Assembly: GCA_946803715.1 (NCBI GenBank)
Contig: CAMPET010000032.1
Span: 329,654 to 393,653 of the forward strand
DNA length: 64,000 bases
Reading direction: 5' to 3'
Source: Beroe ovata
Taxonomy: Eukaryota; Ctenophora; Nuda; Beroida; Beroidae
Shown here in pieces: positions 1-12,479 of the stretch. The notes under the pieces are model-generated. The model had not been told where the DNA came from and made no database searches. It worked only from the letters and a program-made list of their open reading frames with translations. How positions within the stretch are numbered: the stretch's first letter is position 1; every line of letters begins with the position of its first letter. A program made the translations under genes and the position numbers.

Positions 1-496
1 TCAATAATAAGAAGAGATCAGAGTGCTGTTTTTGTAAGTACCTTACATCTTGTAACTTGAATAGCTCGGCAGTCATAATCATGAAGGAGTAGGTAAAGAT
101 GTGATAATCATGAAGGAGTAGGTAAAGATGTCTGATGTATGGTCCATGATATGCACATTGCTCCTTTTTGGCTACGGATATCACTATTACAGCACACATC
201 ACATGAAATAAGTTGGTAGGAGAATGAAATAACTTATTGTATGACATACTCACTTACCTACGACGTACCCCTCATTAAAAGTAGCAGAAAATGTTCCTTG
301 TATGAATTGCTAGAACTTTCTCTCTTACTATGATCATCATTGATGCTTGTGGGCGAGAGAGAAAAAATGGCCATCCGGCCATCGGCCAGCTGGCCGGAAT
401 CGGGATTTTTTAGGCAAATGGACGCTGCTAGTGCTAGTCGGACCCCCCCCTTGTTGAGAAAAGACGTGAGTTATAAAATCAGTGAAAAAATCGTAC

Positions 497-3400
497 CTTT
501 GAAGTCGATATCGATGTCATCCTCCTCAAGCGAGGAGTCAGTGTTGAGATAATCGTCATCGCCACTCGAATAATCGTTATCTGAGCCGTCCTTACGAGTT
601 TCAGCTGTTGTCAAGCGATCTTTCAGCGATTTCACCTGATTCAGATCGAAAGTCAATCAGACGTGAATAAAATACAAAAGGAAAATGTAAACTTGTCATG
701 AAACCGATATACAAGGAGGTCAAAACCAACATATAAACAGAAAACAGGAAGGAATTAATCCGACCAACCTCTTGTTGCAGTCGAGTTCTGTCTGCTGTCA
801 AGTCGTCTATCTGCTCTTCGTAATCGCGTTTCTTCCGGTGCCACTCAACTGCAACATCATGGTTATCCTAGTTGACAGATGTCACAACAGACTTCTCAGC
901 TCCCGCCTGATACATATCACGAACATTTAGTGCAGCTACGCACACTCCATTATCCATGATAACATACCGTCTTTAGTGGCAATATCTGAAGCCACGTCAC
1001 CAGCTTCTCGTAGTTGTCGTTGAAGCCGCCGTACCTCGTTCTGGTTGCTCAATTCAGCTGACTTCTTTGACTCCAGTTCTTCTTGAGCCTAGTCCGGAGT
1101 GTCAAGTTAGGTACAAATCGAAGCTTCGTACAAGAGGTCAATGGGCAGCAATTTCTATTTCGAGACTTAAAGTTACGGGGCAGTCTGGAGGAAGTTCGAC
1201 CCTTAACACCATCTGGATCTAAAATTGGACATCTTGAGAAAAGCGACGCCCGCTTGATGCCCTAATGCCAAGTTCCCTTTTCTAGGGCCAAACTTCCTTC
1301 AGACTGCCAAAATTACATCTGCTAAAGTTTCCTTCAGTTTTTTCATGTTTCGTTCCTGTCGAGATTTGTGAGATTGCTCCATTTCCATCTCCAACTCCAG
1401 CTCTCTAACTTTGCTCTCCAAGCTGAGAACCTTCTCCTTATCGGCACTTTCTCTTTGGAGCCTGGACACGTACAATTGAAATTACCGACCGCTCCCATCA
1501 CAGAGCACACTTTTGAATGGTATACATGGTATACTACATGGTATACATGGTATACATGGTATATGAAATATACCTGTCGAGACTATTCTGCATGTCAGCT
1601 ACCACTTTCTCCAACTCAGACACCCTGGCCCGATGTTTCTCACACTTTGTCTTCTCGGCCAGGAGTTCCTGTTTCACAGTATTGAGTTCCGCTACACCCT
1701 GCCGACTCCTCTTTTCCCTCTCCTCCAACTCCTCCTCCACCTCCTCCAGCCGGAGCTGGGAATCTGTCAGCTGCGTCTGCAACCCGGACACACGGCTCTC
1801 CGCTTCCATCTTGCTCATCTCGGCCGTCTGGAGTTTGTCTGAGACTTCCTGTAGCTCGGAGTCGGCGGTGCGCTTAGCGCGCTGCGCACTCGACAGTGCG
1901 TCCTGTAGATCCTCTATCTGTGTGCGATGTGTGTGTGTGTGTGTCACGTTATTAGAAAGTAGACACAGTACTGAGTAGACACAAACACTGCCACAGACAC
2001 AAAGACACGGACACATGCACAGAGACGCAGGTACGGACATGCGCAAAACCAAACTCCAACAGTAGACAAATTACGCAAACACACACTCACAAACAGACAG
2101 TAATGCACATTGCACATTCTTCACCTGCGCTTTGAGACTGTTCAACTGAGTCCTGTTCACAGCAGATCCCTGTCTTTCCTCAAGCTCTGCCTGGGCTTCT
2201 CTGTACAGTGCTTTCACCTTTGCCAGCTGCTTCTTAACTCTCCTCATATCTTCCTGACCCACAGCTGAATCCTGGAGCTCAGCCAACTTTCTCTCTACTT
2301 CACGCTTTTGCTGCAATAGGCATATTATCATCACGGAATAATTATAGAGCAACTTAATGATAACTCACAACACAATGATTCAGCTGGTAGTGGTACAATA
2401 AGAGTGCTGCTCTACCTTGAGTGCTTATTGAACATTAAATTAGATCAACATTAGTGCTAGTTTGCTAGCTTACCTTGAGTGCTAGTTTGCTGTTAGCATA
2501 TTCCTCCTCAAGTTGTTGCTGTAGAGTGTTCTCCCTCTTGGAGAGAGTGTCACGGAGTCGTCCAATTTCCTCCTCCTTTGCTTCACTCTCTCTGCTCAGC
2601 TGTGTCCGCAGTGAACCAGCCTCCATCTCCCACTGAGCAGGGACCCGGTTACATTTGTCTTATATACGAGGAGTAACATGTCATCACATGGAACACATGT
2701 AACATGTCATCACATGGAACACATGTAACATGTCATATGGAACACGTCACATGGAACTGTGACGAATACTGACCTTGGTCTTAGCTGACTGAAGAGATGC
2801 GATCTGGGCAGCCGATTCCTCAAGATCTTCTTCAAATTCTTCAACTTTCTGTTCAAGATCACGCTTAGCCTTTTTCAGTTGTGCAACCTACGAGAAAAGA
2901 GGGTAAAAAGAGTGTAATGAACTACCGCTCACTGACACTTACAACTGAAATTTACTTTTGGTACTTACATCAGAGGTGTCGAGCCCTTGCGAGGTGAGGT
3001 CGAGTAGTTGGGTCTCAGCCGCAGCGAGTTTTCTCTTTGTTTCTTCTGCCGCTGTTCCCATTTCCCTCATCTTATCCTTCAGAGATATCAATTCACTCTG
3101 GACGGACTCCTTCTCTTTTCCTATCTTCTCTTTCAATGCGGTTTCCGCTTTTAGAGCATGGTTTGCCTTCGCAAACTCCTGTGATAGCGCACAGTAAGAT
3201 ACAGCATGTCCCAATTGTTGTCATCAGCCACTACGACGTGATTAGTGATTTTGTTGCTATGACAACGTTCATTCCTAATGACCTATGTAATCACCCGGCC
3301 GCCGGGTTTTGTCAGGGAAGGAACCGAATAAGAAACAGGAAAACGACAGTTGTTGCTGCTACAGAACATTAGAGACGTATCCCACACTGACCTGGTCAAA

Positions 3401-6400
3401 CCGCTTCTGTTTCCGCTCCAAGTCCGTGTTCCGGGATTGAATCTGTTCCAAGTTGACCTTAAGATCGGCAATCTCCTCCGCTTGTTTCTGCTGTGTCCGC
3501 TTGTAGTTCGCGGCTAGGTTCTCCTGGTGATCCTTCTCGTCCTCCAACTCCTGTTGTGCGGGTGGGTGGTAGCCGTTAGCAGCGTGGTAATGAGTGGTGA
3601 TGAGAGTGGTAGCGTGTAAGTGTAGGGTGGTACTCCGTACGGTACCACTGTATTCTGATACAGTACCACTGGTTCAGTGCGAGAGTTTTGGAGGAAGACG
3701 CGACTAAAACAAGTCCTACCTGTAACTTTCTCTCCAGTTGTTTCACAGACTGCTTCACCGCATCGCCCGCGAACAGAGCTTCTGTTTCGAAACTCTTCTT
3801 CGCCGATTCCAGGTCAGAGGTTGCTTGCAGGTATTTCTGCTTCCAAAACTCTAATGAGCGAGGAGTTATCATGGTATGACTAAGACGAAACAGGGGTTAT
3901 AGTTAGGATACCTGAAACCATGGCAAAGACCAAAAATTAGTGGATTATCCACAAGTCTCTGATTTGAGCAGTCGCATGTTTTGAAAGAGGGATGGCCACA
4001 CTCCACAGGTTATGGATCATGGGGTAAATATAACGCGTTGCAACTCACGCGCTGTATTCTCCTGTTCATCATCTGAGGAGGGTGGTGGTGGTGCGACAGT
4101 CTCACTACTCCGGATATGAAGTGTCTTAACTTCCTCCACTTCCTGCTTCAACTTCTCATTGTCCTTCACCAGACTTTCATACTTCTCCTGATGGAGATAT
4201 GAATAAATGGGTCTCATTCTAACGTTATGTCTCGCTCGTGTCTCTTCCCACGTCTTATATGCGTCTCATTCCTACATCATGTCTCGCCCGGTGTCTCAAA
4301 TGTGTGTCAGAGTACATTCATACTCACGTGCCTGTCTCAGAATAACTGTACCTTGAACTCAGCCAAGCTGTTCTCCTGATTTCTCCTATTTACTAGCTCC
4401 GTCTGGTACATACTGTCCCCTTGTGCTGCGTTTTCCCTCTCCTCCAGTAACTGCTGCTCCAAATCATCGTTCTTAGCGGTGAGTACCGCTATCTGCTCGC
4501 TCAGTGCACCCCGTTCCTCCTCAAACTTCGTGACTTTCGCTTTCAGAGCTTGAAGCTCGTTCTGAAGGGGAATGTTTGGCAGGGAGATTCTAACATGTCG
4601 AACAATTAATAGTGTGAAGCATGTAACTATCCGCTGGAGAATATGAGGAATGCACTTTCGAGTCGATTCATCCAATCAAAACAAAAAAAATATCACGAAA
4701 GTCACGACTGTTCACCTCTTTTCTTTCGACATCTTTGAAAGAATGTACGTTGATCAGGGGCTTCACTTTAGCATAGAGTTTCCACCATGACCATGATTGT
4801 AACTCACAGTGAATCATCGCGTTCCTTTGTATCACTGCCACAGCACTGTGTTTCATCTGAGAGATGATCAAGTGAGTGAGTGAGTGAGTGAGAAGTGATC
4901 AAGTGAGTGAGTGAGAGAGAGTGAGTGAATGACTAGTGAGTCAGTGAGTGAATGAGTGAGTGAGTGAGTGAGACGTGATTAAGCAATGAAGAAATGAAGT
5001 GAGTGAGAGAGTGGGATGTGATCAAGTGAGTGAGTGGGGGAGTGAGTGAGTGGGTGAGTGAGAGAATTATTGACGATCACTCTCCACCCAATGTAATCGG
5101 AAGCAGGAGTAACAAACTAACAATGTCTTCCGATTCGGCATCAGATATAAATGGGGTTCGTCTTCGTTTTATCTTCGCTCCATTAAATTTCTTTTTAACC
5201 GCCAAGGTTTTGCTCATGTTTGAAACTTAGCAACTCATATACGACATAAAACGGCATAAAATGGCCAAATTAATATTGAGAAGGGAGGATATTACATTAC
5301 ACGAGTGCCGACTTCATAATTATACGAGAGAGAGAGGTGCGATTAGCTGATTAACACATTCCGAGATGAATGCACGTGAGAGGAAAACAACTACACCTGT
5401 ACCATTGTTTTCAGAGTTTTGGCATGGTGCGTGTATGACTGGTACACTCGACACTGGTTTTATAATATAGGAGGCACAATACAGAAAAGGTTCCCTTGGA
5501 ATACCTACATTATAAGCGGAACACTGCTTACCATGAGTGTCTCCACGCGTTTTCTAGCCAGCGCCCCCCTGAACACAGATTGTAGGGCGATAACAAAGTT
5601 TGCCAGTTTGTGCTCCTTCTCAACTTGTAGATCTGCCAGAACTCCGGGCTTGAAGAAAACCTGGGAATATTGCCCCAATTGATACGAGGGAATTGCAAGA
5701 TGTGTCGACGGGTTAGGGTGATGTCAAGGATTATGATGAGGGTTAGCATAATGTTTCTACACCGCATCTCATAATATAATTACTATAGATATTAGTTTAG
5801 TATTAACTGTTTGTGTCTATGTCATGAGGAATTCTCACCTTACTAACTCCAATCCTGTAACGTGAGGGATCCAACCCACAATCCTCAATAATTGTCATAA
5901 CTGCCTGCAATGAACACCGAGTTATGATGTCGCTATACTCAGAATGCAGCTCTTACTGTAATGTTGAAGAAGAAATCTACCTCTCGCTCGTCAAATACAG
6001 CATCACCACTACTCTCAGCTCCGTCGAAGGGCGTGGTTCGTAACACCTCAAACTGTCGACGAAAGTCGGAGAATCCCAAACAATCCGGAAACCCTAGGGA
6101 AAATAGGTTATCATGTCATGCATCTACCCTTTCTCTATAAAACAATGCTTTCTCAAGACAATTCCAGACTGTTACAAATAGTGTAGCGAGTGATAAGTAG
6201 TACACTTACCTTCCCTGTACAGTCTGATAGCTTGCAATACACCAGTTATTTTGAGATGAGTTCGTACGTGTACCACATCCATAACTGCATCGGATTGGCG
6301 CGGCGCGGCGCGCGGTGTCAAACAGTGGATAAAGTGTGGATTCGTCCTACGTAGAGTGTCAAACACGTAGTCCTGGAATAAATGATGAATGAATAGAGAT

Positions 6401-9400
6401 GTATACCAGAGATGTATACCAGAGATGTATACCAGAGATGTATACCAGAGATGTATATAGAGATGTATACACGCGTCAATGATACATGAAGACACGATGA
6501 CGATGTTTCGAGTGTTCAGAGACGTGCAGTGGATTATAAATGTGGGGAGTTGGGGTGTACGATATTCCGGTGCCTCAGGGGGTTCCTTACGAGTTGGAAT
6601 TTGTAATTTAGACATCTGTTCTGGGGTTTGATGCTGTTGGAAGACAGGAGACTGTGTCCTTTCCGCGTGTTAGCTTGTCGCATGAATGTGGAGGTACCAT
6701 CCGCTAGCGATTTTGGAGTTGGACTACCCTTCGTTATTGATCCAGCACCCTTCCCTTGGTATAGTTGTATAACTGGCTGCCTGTGAAATGAGTTTACTAT
6801 CAAGCCCTGAATTGACAGAAACCATACACCGAAAATCTACGAAATGAACAAACAAAACTGCTGTCTATATCATGGTTTAGTAAGGGTAACAACAAAAACA
6901 CTAAACAGTGTTTACTTGCAAGATAGTAGGAGCTAGAGTTCCAATGCAGTGACCAAGTAGCCGACTGCAGCTGGTATACTATAAATGTCAGTACCGCGCG
7001 CAGCGCGCGCACACATCTCGTTACAGCGATAGTTGCTCGTATCATTGCAAAGACCGCGCGCGCTACGAAAACTAACGCAAAACGGCCAAATGTGCGAATA
7101 TTGTGACAAAAATGTGCCAATTTACATGCGTGCGCGTGATGATGACTACCAATGGCCGCTCATTAGCAGCATGCTATCGGTAGCAGAATACCACATAATA
7201 TCCCTACTATAGTTATATCGTGTGTAAAGTCTGAGTGGGAACTTACCTAGTGGATTCCTGTACAATTGTTTTAGCATATCTTGATGCAGCTGTGTCGCGG
7301 GCCTGCTGTAACCAATCAGTACAGTCATACTCAACATTCACCAGGCTGTTACAGTGAGAGAGAACAAACTTGCTCGGGCCCGATTGCTGTATCAACTTGT
7401 ATCCCCGGCCCCCTGATATAGAATATATGAGAAACACTGTAACACTGTGTAATACTGTGTAACATTATGTAATACTGTGTAACATTATGTTACACTGTTC
7501 ATATGTGTACTGTTACCTGTCCCGGAATGGTGCATCAACACCCGTTCTAGGAATGTGATATCAGTTGCACCAGGGAACATTGATTCCTCGTCCAATATCC
7601 AGAACAGTCCCTTGGTATCGGCACTCTCGAGTCGTCCTTGTCCGTATGTGTCCATGATATCAAGTACAGCACCGGGCGAATAGGGTATGTCCGTGTAGCT
7701 GATCTTGATTTCCTCCTGATAGAAAAACACACGTGCAACATACAGACACGGTCAATAACACAGATACAGACACTTACATTATAGACAAACATTACTAGAC
7801 AAACACACGCACACAATCACATAAACACACAGCTGAACATTATACACTGATACAGACACACACACGCAGACACACACATACACACACAGACGCACACGCA
7901 GACACACAGTACACACACAGTACACACACAGTACACACACAGACGCACACACANCACACACACACACACACACACACACAACCTCGCGCGTCACGCATAT
8001 TATATTCAAGAAGTCCGTTATGTATCACTCAATGCACACGTCAGATAGGAATCAAATTATGGGAACAAGAGGGATCAAATTACTGTACAATTAAAAGGTT
8101 GAATCCCCTAGCCAATTTGTAACGGGTAATAGAAATGTGTGTAATAGAAATATTCATGTAGTTAGGACGCGTTGCATGAAAACAAGGAGCGACAGAATGA
8201 GCAGTATCCCCCTGAGCAGTATCAAACCTGATCATACAGATCCAGTACATCATTGAAAGTTTTCTGGTGGAAGAATGACTGTAGGCGTTCTGCAGCGTAG
8301 TTCATAAGGAGGTGCTGTATGTTTGCTGGTCGAGCTGGTGTCTGGAAGCCGGGCATGTCTGTCAGAAGGAGGGAGTAGGGAGATCTACCTGGTCCGGCCA
8401 GAGCTCTGATCGGGGGGGAACGGTTAGTTAGTCAGGGGGTGTGAACATCAAGAGAGGGAAATGAGGGGGAGTGTGGGGATACTGGGGTGAACATTCAGGG
8501 GTGGGGGAATTGGGTGAACACTGCACATTCAGGGAGTTATGGGGTGAGTATTCAGAGGGAAAATGGGAGGGGGAGATTATACCTGTTGATCAGAGAGTTA
8601 ACCTGTTAACAGAGAGTTATACCTGTTGATCAGAGAGTTAACAGCACTAAAAACCAGCTCATACAGGGACATTGCGAGATCCTCGGTCGCATTCTTCAGC
8701 AACTTTGCAGGGTCTGCATCGCTCGACAGTGGTAGACTTGATATCAGCTGTGAGGGTACCATCAGGTAATACAGGTAGATTTGTATGTTTGATACAGGTA
8801 GTCAGGTATGTTTGATACAGGTAGTCAGGTATGTGTGATACAGGTAGTCAGGTGTGTTTGATACAGGTAGTCAGGTATGTGTGATACAGGTAGTCAGGTA
8901 TGTGTGATACAGGTAGTCAGGTATGTATGGTACAGGTAGCGAAATACTTGTCAACTGTGATACCGGTTATTTACCTGACGTTCTAATGCTTCATATTTTA
9001 CTCCAAGAACATTTGCAGCTATCTGAGCCGCAGTGGGATTTGCAAACCTGGCTCCCATTCCATTTGTATCTGAAACAGGTATGTACTATGTGTGTGTGTG
9101 TGTGTGTGTGTGTGTACGTGCTTGTAAGCACAGTGAATTAGTATGTGGCAGTTACATGGATTCACTGACAGGGGTGTGATAACTACTGTATACCGGAATA
9201 CATTGTACATTGTACATTCCAACACATTAACATGCCCCCTCCCTATGAGAATATGCTTTTGAATATTGATCATGATATTACTCACGATTCACGGCCCCAC
9301 ATTTTCCCAAATGAATTATAGCCGATAGGAGCGTTAAGAGACCCTTAACCTCTGGTATACTGACTCCTCCCAGAAATTTGAACGCTTCCAATGTTTTAGC

Positions 9401-12400
9401 GTAGTTCTCTGCTGCTTGCTTCCGCTGTCCGTGCTGATAATTATCATGCTTGTCATTCTGATACTGATGTTATATTATATCTTCGAGAGACGTCACGTGT
9501 CTAGAAAACGCGTCACGTGTTTTGGGGAGCCTGCCACGTGGTCAGGGAGAGTGTCACGTGTCTAGGGAACCATGGCACGTGTTGTTGTTCTAGGTAGCGT
9601 GTCACGTGTCTAGTGAAGCATATCACGTGTCTAGGAACCATGTCACGTGTCTAGTGAAGCATGTCACGTGTCTAGGAACCATGTCACGTGTTTTGAGAAT
9701 GTGTAACGTGATAACCTCACTGAGCGGGGGAAGGAAGTCGTTATTTTCAGTGACTTTTGGTCCGAGTTGCAATTCCCTCCTCAGACTATCGTCACTTCCC
9801 TCTATCATTTGGTAGAAGATGTGGTACCCTAGCTCCCCTTCTCCACACCTCACCACGCGGAATCGGTCCAACAAACATGTCTGAAAAGAGGTCATCGTCA
9901 ATGCAGAATGCTATAATAAATTCCTATACAGAAAACAAGAGAAGACAGCCACTCTAACCACTCTATCAAATTAGCGCTAAATTTAACCAAGTAGCAACCA
10001 TGAACCAATCCAATAACTTGATCATAGAATAAAGACCACCCCAACAAAAACCGAATGCCGGTCACTCACGTATGTCTGTGCCCCCGTCAGATTGCCTTGC
10101 GCAGTGAAGTTGAGAGTGATTAGAGAAGTGAAGCGGGTGCTGTGAGTGTTACTCTCGCTCAAGCAACACCCGAATGAGTCGAGCAGAGCGAGTGCTGCAG
10201 TGAACTTCTCGGATGGCATCCCTGCTTTGGGGCTGCAGTGTACCTGAAAACACAAAAATATTCCATATACAGTGGTCACTGGTTATGTAGGAGTCATGAT
10301 GTCACGTCAAGCTGTATATAACTGAATTCCATGCACTGGCGTTGTCTGCTAGAATGTACCGATGTCGTTATGTGCAATTGTGTATTTGACGTATAAGTGA
10401 CACCAGTCTGTGATGTAACATGATCGACATTACTAAAAATGGCTTCATCCTAGAGGATAACTCATTCATTGGTAGAGCAGATATTCTGGTACAATGTCCG
10501 TGATTCCCGTAACACGGCAAAAACTCTCTCTCACACACACACGCACACACAGTGAGCTCGCGCAAGGCGGCAGAATGAAATGTCGTTATATTTTGTACAG
10601 AGTTTTTGCTGTGTGCGTTTGCTCCACGCTTGATCATACTGTCGGGGAAAGGTAGACAAAATCACCGCATAGCTTGTCACGATAGTATCGAATCACGATA
10701 TAGAAACTAGTTATCGGTTAGTTGTTCCTAACCTGAGCATAATAGTGGACAATATAATGCAGAGCAGTGGATTTGCCACTCCCTGACGGACCACACAACA
10801 CGATACTCTGCTCGTTGTGTGTAGCGAGCATCTTCATATGCGCCGCCTTAGCCGTCTTATAGAGATGTGGTGGCATCTTGTTGAAGTGCATGTTACGGAG
10901 CAGTGACATCACCTGTTAACAATGTGTGATGATTTGTTAACAACTTCTTGTTAACATAGGATGGTTGCGAGTACGTCATAAGAGGTTAAATTATGTCATG
11001 TGCTGTGTTACGAAGTTTCAATAGTTTCACTTGAGCGCCATTATGCTAGTTCAATACCTCACTAACGAGGAAATCCGCCCGACGGCAGACACTTTACCTT
11101 GGTGTTATAAACACTGAGTTTCCGCGATGGATTCAAAAGGAGGAGAATGTTAGCTGCCTGAGTGTGGATCAGGTTGCTGCCATATCTCTGTCTGAGTGTG
11201 TGCAGGACACAGCTCTCGTTGAGGTGTAGCAGAGACGCGAGGTTTTCTGATCTGTCGTATTTGGGAGGGTTTGCCTGAAGATATGCAACCAGTTAGAAAC
11301 AACTGTGTCCCGAGGTTATGGATATCAGTGCAGATATCTAACACATAATCACAGCACAAACCGGTTCTGTTTCGTATTCATCCACTTCCAGCATTCGCTG
11401 TCCGTTATCCAGTCGGAGAAGAAGTGTAGAGTTGTTCGCTGTCGTTACACCAGTTGACGGTACAATAGTTCCGGCTGTGATGCCCTCAGAATGGACATAC
11501 CAAACCCTCCTAGAGTGCTGCCAAGGCTCTTCTTGTTGTTCACTCTGAGGCATGACAGCTTGATCACAACACTATCAACTGTATACACAGCAGTCTACTA
11601 GTATACTAACTGTTTACACTACGCCTCCATTAGTGGTCGAATCTCGACACTCCTATTTTAGTGAGGGCAGAGAATGGGCAGAGAGTTGTCATGGATTATT
11701 CACATACCCTAAAACTGCATACAGATGAAAGCGACATGGTACTATTGGATAAATCTCTCTGTTCTGGTGTGATCCTAGAGTTGATCTCTGCCATCTCAGG
11801 CAGCCCCTGTACCACCAGAGTCAATTGATCACCGCCCATCTGAAAATGAGGGGTGATTTGAATAATCTTGGTTGCTGGATCATGCCCAATGGTTAAATTA
11901 AAACTATATCTTCATCCATTCAAACCTCAAATAGCTCATAAATTCGGTCATTTGATGCTCCTTCCACATTTTCACCATTAACTTCAACCAATCTATCTTG
12001 TGGAAACAAATTGGGGCCTTCCACAAAGTGTTTATCACCACCTCGCAATAAGCTTATACCAAATTTACCTAAGAGTGTGTTATGAGGGAAATAGTTAATA
12101 TGATTGAACTTTAGTTCCATCATTTGTTACATGATCATCACGTACCATTTTGATTCCTCTGAAGCTTGACAGCTCTGAATTTAGGGGAACTTGTAGTATC
12201 TGCTGGATTAAGACTCAGCAAACTGCTTCCAGCAGAACTCTCTCCATCTTCATTTGGAGATTGCTGGTCTACACCACCTCTAGCTGGAAGCAAAGTTTGT
12301 GTGATTAAGAAAGACTAGTTCAAATTTAGTTCACAAAGGATGGTCATTGGGAAGAGGGTTCAAGGTCTGACCTGGATATGCAGGTGGAGAATCAAATCCT

Positions 12401-12471
12401 CTTTGGAATGGAGCAGGAGCAGAATCACTGGCAATACTCTTCTTCTTTTTACTCTTTCTGAAACTAAACAT
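497..12471 (-). CDS. MYO18: Unconventional myosin XVIII (PDZ, motor, IQ, coiled coil), multi-exon
   Basis: Seen: the start (MFSFRKSKKKK, 12471) resembles the lysine-rich MYO18A N-terminus. A PDZ domain follows across exons near 12150-12280, 11930-12070 and 11708-11840 (KFGISLLRGG, VEVNGENVEG). Next come an SH3-like segment (11363-11542) and the motor: NPPKYDRSENLASL with RYGSNLIHT (11098-11275), P-loop GPSGSGKS (10735-10912), NTHSTRF at switch I (10071-10242), DMPGFQTP at switch II (8230-8405), and TNPHFIHCL (6208-6375). IQ-like segments lie at 5531-5660 and 4714-4858, the second ending in WWKLYAKVKPL. About a dozen coiled-coil exons run from 4565 down to 770, ending in an acidic tail near 497. 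Known: myosin XVIII is an actin-associated myosin with very weak or no motor ATPase; it co-assembles with non-muscle myosin II. The last clear exon ends in a donor at 497, so at least one 3' exon follows. A candidate is 275-309, which would end in FCYF and a stop, but this is weak. Confidence 0.92.
2640..2770. repeat. Short tandem repeat in myosin XVIII intron
   Basis: Three near copies of an AACATGTCATCACATGGAAC unit lie in an intron between two coiled-coil exons. It is a simple minisatellite with no coding content. Confidence 0.7.
4861..5062. repeat. (GAGT)n / AAGTGAGTGAGTG microsatellite
   Basis: Imperfect GAGT tetranucleotide array interrupted by GTGATCAA-type spacers. It sits in the intron between the two IQ-region exons of the myosin XVIII gene. 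Confidence 0.85.
6398..6470. repeat. 13-bp minisatellite in myosin XVIII intron
   Basis: Five tandem copies of AGAGATGTATACC, the last one degenerate. On the minus strand it reads openly as repeated YTSLV-like residues, but it lies just upstream of the exon encoding TNPHFIHCL and is intronic. Confidence 0.8.
7840..7980. repeat. CA-rich microsatellite with an undetermined base
   Basis: CA/CAGA tract in a myosin XVIII intron. A single N at 7954 probably marks a consensus or contig join inside the repeat. The Cys/Val-rich reading frames here are repeat artefacts. Confidence 0.85.
8577..8642 (-). repeat. Triplicated exon end and splice donor (20-bp unit)
   Basis: On the minus strand the last bases of a motor exon plus its donor occur three times with a 20-nt period, giving three ACAG|GT sites at about 8622, 8602 and 8582. 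The first keeps the myosin frame (exon ends NSLINR). Using the second or third would add 20 or 40 nt and shift the frame. Confidence 0.7.
8755..8935. repeat. 24-bp minisatellite in myosin XVIII intron
   Basis: Seven or so copies of a unit built on GATACAGGTAGTCAGGTATG, with small T/G variants, fill most of the intron between two motor exons. AGGT occurs repeatedly, but on the non-coding strand of this gene. Confidence 0.85.
9485..9715. repeat. CACGTG-centred minisatellite in myosin XVIII intron
   Basis: About ten units of roughly 20-24 bp, each containing the palindrome CACGTG, usually as GTCACGTGTCTAG followed by GAACCAT or TGAAGCAT. The array fills an intron of the motor region. CACGTG is the canonical E-box bound by Myc/Max/USF-type bHLH factors, so the array could bind such factors, but nothing here shows regulation. 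Confidence 0.8.
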
Positions 12472-12479
12472 GTCTCCAA

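Noticed and set aside
1179-1309. Inverted repeat suggesting a small transposon in a myosin intron
   Set aside because: Only about 18 bp of the arms pair and there are no clear ends; too weak to call.
9485-9715. CRISPR-like array of spaced repeats
   Set aside because: The host is a eukaryote, and the spacers are as repetitive as the repeats; it is a minisatellite.
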